Notes under the pieces: model-generated | The model's database searches: none | Seen by the model: the letters and a program-made list of their open reading frames with translations, nothing else | What the model was told of the DNA's origin: nothing | Part shown: positions 62,561-64,000 of the stretch, piece after piece | How the letters are laid out: each line of letters opens with the position of its first letter | Position numbering within the stretch: the first letter of the stretch is position 1 | Program-made: the position numbers and the translations under genes | NCBI RefSeq assembly: GCF_900107935.1 | Contig: NZ_FNVG01000005.1 | Span: 124,001 to 188,000 of the forward strand | Direction of reading: 5' to 3' | Length of the DNA: 64,000 nucleotides | Origin: Vibrio hangzhouensis | GTDB lineage: Bacteria > Pseudomonadota > Gammaproteobacteria > Enterobacterales > Vibrionaceae

Positions 62561-64000
62561 TTATGCGTCTTCGCGAACGTCAAACTCAACGTGCCATTTT
62601 TGACCATTGTCCGCTGCAATTGCTTCTAGATAGAGAGTGCCAAGCTCAGTCACTCGTGAAGAGAGGGTGACTGGAACCACATCACCGGTATTTCGGCCTT
62701 CTGACACTGGCAAAGTCACCTGAATTTCAGGCAACTCTTCAAGCTCTTCAGGTTTCCAGTAATCGAGATGTACACCTGCCTGATCATCACGGCGTGTCGT
62801 CGAACCGAAGAACTGGAAGTGTACTGGTTGTCCAATGACCAGACCAAATTCCTGACTTGGTACCTGAACACTGCTGCCTTCTTCCATACCAAACGGAGCT
62901 ACACACAGAGCCTCCATCGGAGGAGCCATACCTGGAATAGCAGGCATCGCGCTTTCAATACCGATGTAATAGCTCGATGCAATACCGCCACGAATGCGAA
63001 CGCCCTGGCCACGACGTACGCTGCCATAATAAGCGGCGCCACTGGCTACCGCCAGATCAAGGTTAAGCCCGGACAGCATCTTCGCTTTTTCAGCATTGGC
63101 CGTTTCAAGCCAGCCATTGATGGTATTAAACAGACGATCCGACAGCAGTTTAGACTTAAGTACACCACCGTTAAACAGTAGTGCCGTCGGTTTAACAAAC
63201 TCTGGGGCCGCCTGCATGCCAGGAATGCCGGCAAAAGCGTTGTCAGTGGCATTGCTTTGACGGCTCAAGAATGCTGCAATATGGCGGGTGATAGCTGCGT
63301 CCTGCGCGTAAGGCAGACCCATTTGAGTCAGTGCGCCACGCGCACGTTGAACAGGGTGCTCTTGTACGCCGACTTGAGGAAAGAAACCGTCGACCAGAGT
63401 TTGCTGAACTTCCTGTTGTGTCAGCTCTGTTTTCAGAGTGGCTCCAAGAAGCTTTGAGCCTCTGCTAGGAACGACGATTGGCACCGATTGAAGCTCAGAA
63501 TCATTTAACAATGCCTCTTTAGCGTCACGACAGGCGTGAGTCATGGCTTGTACTTGCCACGGCTGCAGTTCTTTTCCTTCTTGCGCCAGTTTCATCTTGA
63601 GGCGGTAAGCTAGAGCCAGATCCATGTTGTCACCACCGAGCAAAATATGTTCGCCTACGGCGACACGCTCGAGGTTCAAGTTACCTTCTTCTTCAGTAAC
63701 AGCAACCAATGACAGGTCAGTAGTACCACCACCCACATCGACGACAAGAACCACATCACCAACACTGACTTCATCACGCCATTTGTCGTTGCTGTTATCG
63801 ATCCAGCTATACAAAGCTGCTTGCGGTTCTTCAAGTAACGTCAGATGAGCAAGGCCAACGTTTCGGGCCGCTTCTGCGGTTAAATCTCTGGCAGCTGGAT
63901 CAAACGAAGCCGGAACGGTAATGGTTACGTCCTGGTCTTCAAGTTTGTGATCAGGGTGCATGTGATTCCATGCCTCCTTGAGGTGATCCAGGTAAAGCTC
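62561..64000 (-). CDS. Hsp70-family protein, N-terminus cut by window edge
   Basis: The frame is open to the last base, so 480 codons including the stop are visible and the start lies outside. The visible part begins ELYLDHLKEAWNHMHPDHKLEDQDVTITVPASFDPAARDLTAEAARNVGL, then LTLLEEPQAALYSW, VVLVVDVGGGTTDLSLVAV, GEHILLGGDNMDLALA and LLFNGGVLKSKLLSDRL, an Hsp70 ATPase domain, and ends with a short beta domain without the DUF3731 extension. It shares obvious similarity with the gene that follows it, so the pair probably arose by duplication. The stop is 84 bases before the start of the second gene. Confidence 0.9.
   Translation of the reverse strand, partial: ELYLDHLKEAWNHMHPDHKLEDQDVTITVPASFDPAARDLTAEAARNVGLAHLTLLEEPQAALYSWIDNSNDKWRDEVSVGDVVLVVDVGGGTTDLSLVAVTEEEGNLNLERVAVGEHILLGGDNMDLALAYRLKMKLAQEGKELQPWQVQAMTHACRDAKEALLNDSELQSVPIVVPSRGSKLLGATLKTELTQQEVQQTLVDGFFPQVGVQEHPVQRARGALTQMGLPYAQDAAITRHIAAFLSRQSNATDNAFAGIPGMQAAPEFVKPTALLFNGGVLKSKLLSDRLFNTINGWLETANAEKAKMLSGLNLDLAVASGAAYYGSVRRGQGVRIRGGIASSYYIGIESAMPAIPGMAPPMEALCVAPFGMEEGSSVQVPSQEFGLVIGQPVHFQFFGSTTRRDDQAGVHLDYWKPEELEELPEIQVTLPVSEGRNTGDVVPVTLSSRVTELGTLYLEAIAADNGQKWHVEFDVREDA

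Noticed and set aside
62768..63181. Frame of 137 codons opposite the partial Hsp70 gene
   Set aside because: Cys/Arg/Thr-rich antisense shadow of a conserved ATPase gene.

Overview
The window looks like a chromosomal segment from a marine gammaproteobacterium of the Vibrionaceae (Vibrio or a close relative such as Grimontia or Enterovibrio). Reasons: a phaB-phaA-phasin-phaC cluster in the Vibrio order, a GntR-prpB-prpC-acnD-prpF-prpE methylcitrate operon, a NorM-type MATE pump, the yohJ-yohK-cdd trio next to sbcB, and a tandem glycine riboswitch ahead of an AGCS sodium/amino-acid symporter, closely resembling the classic Vibrio cholerae element. Base composition is even and moderate in GC. 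I see no tRNA, rRNA, insertion sequence, integrase or CRISPR array.

Layout. 1-2013: truncated hybrid sensor kinase, reading leftwards. 2014-2882: long AT-rich gap. 2883-7174: polyhydroxybutyrate synthesis (reductase, thiolase, phasin, synthase) with a hairpin between phasin and synthase. 7301-9564: degenerate FKBP protein and a DAACS carboxylate/amino-acid symporter under a perfect CRP-like site. 9625-14362: leftward export operon (TolC-like, HlyD-like, two ABC-2 permeases, no ATPase) behind a 24-bp perfect palindrome. 15224-20861: CitA/DcuS-type two-component system convergent with a TctCBA tripartite tricarboxylate transporter. 21154-29769: the propionate/methylcitrate operon. Copies of ATTGTC(G/A)ACAAT lie between tctC and the GntR gene and inside tctC, suggesting that one regulator covers both units.

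29779-36104: small and accessory genes, including a NUDIX-PAP2 fusion ending inside a nested palindromic repeat, the riboswitch-controlled AGCS symporter, two membrane proteins and a lipoprotein. 36315-45311: a secreted LigE-type DNA ligase, DUF3080 lipoprotein, NorM, VOC protein, PurT, cytidine deaminase, a LrgA/LrgB pair and exonuclease I. 45524-48557: a periplasmic binding lipoprotein overlapping a membrane GGDEF-EAL protein, an apparent ligand-to-c-di-GMP pair comparable in design to NspS/MbaA. 48625-53558: DUF4382 lipoprotein, a four-gene metabolic cluster (PfpI-like, GNAT, DUF1275, PhzF) and a membrane protein. 53584-59362: two divergent AraC-type regulators, a periplasmic amidohydrolase, a DUF3299 protein and an OprB-like porin, which read as a periplasmic uptake and hydrolysis module. 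59380-64000: a newly recognised 55-residue gene and two adjacent Hsp70-family genes, the second cut by the window edge.

Most gene functions rest on family recognition by eye from motifs, length and gene order. No database search was run.
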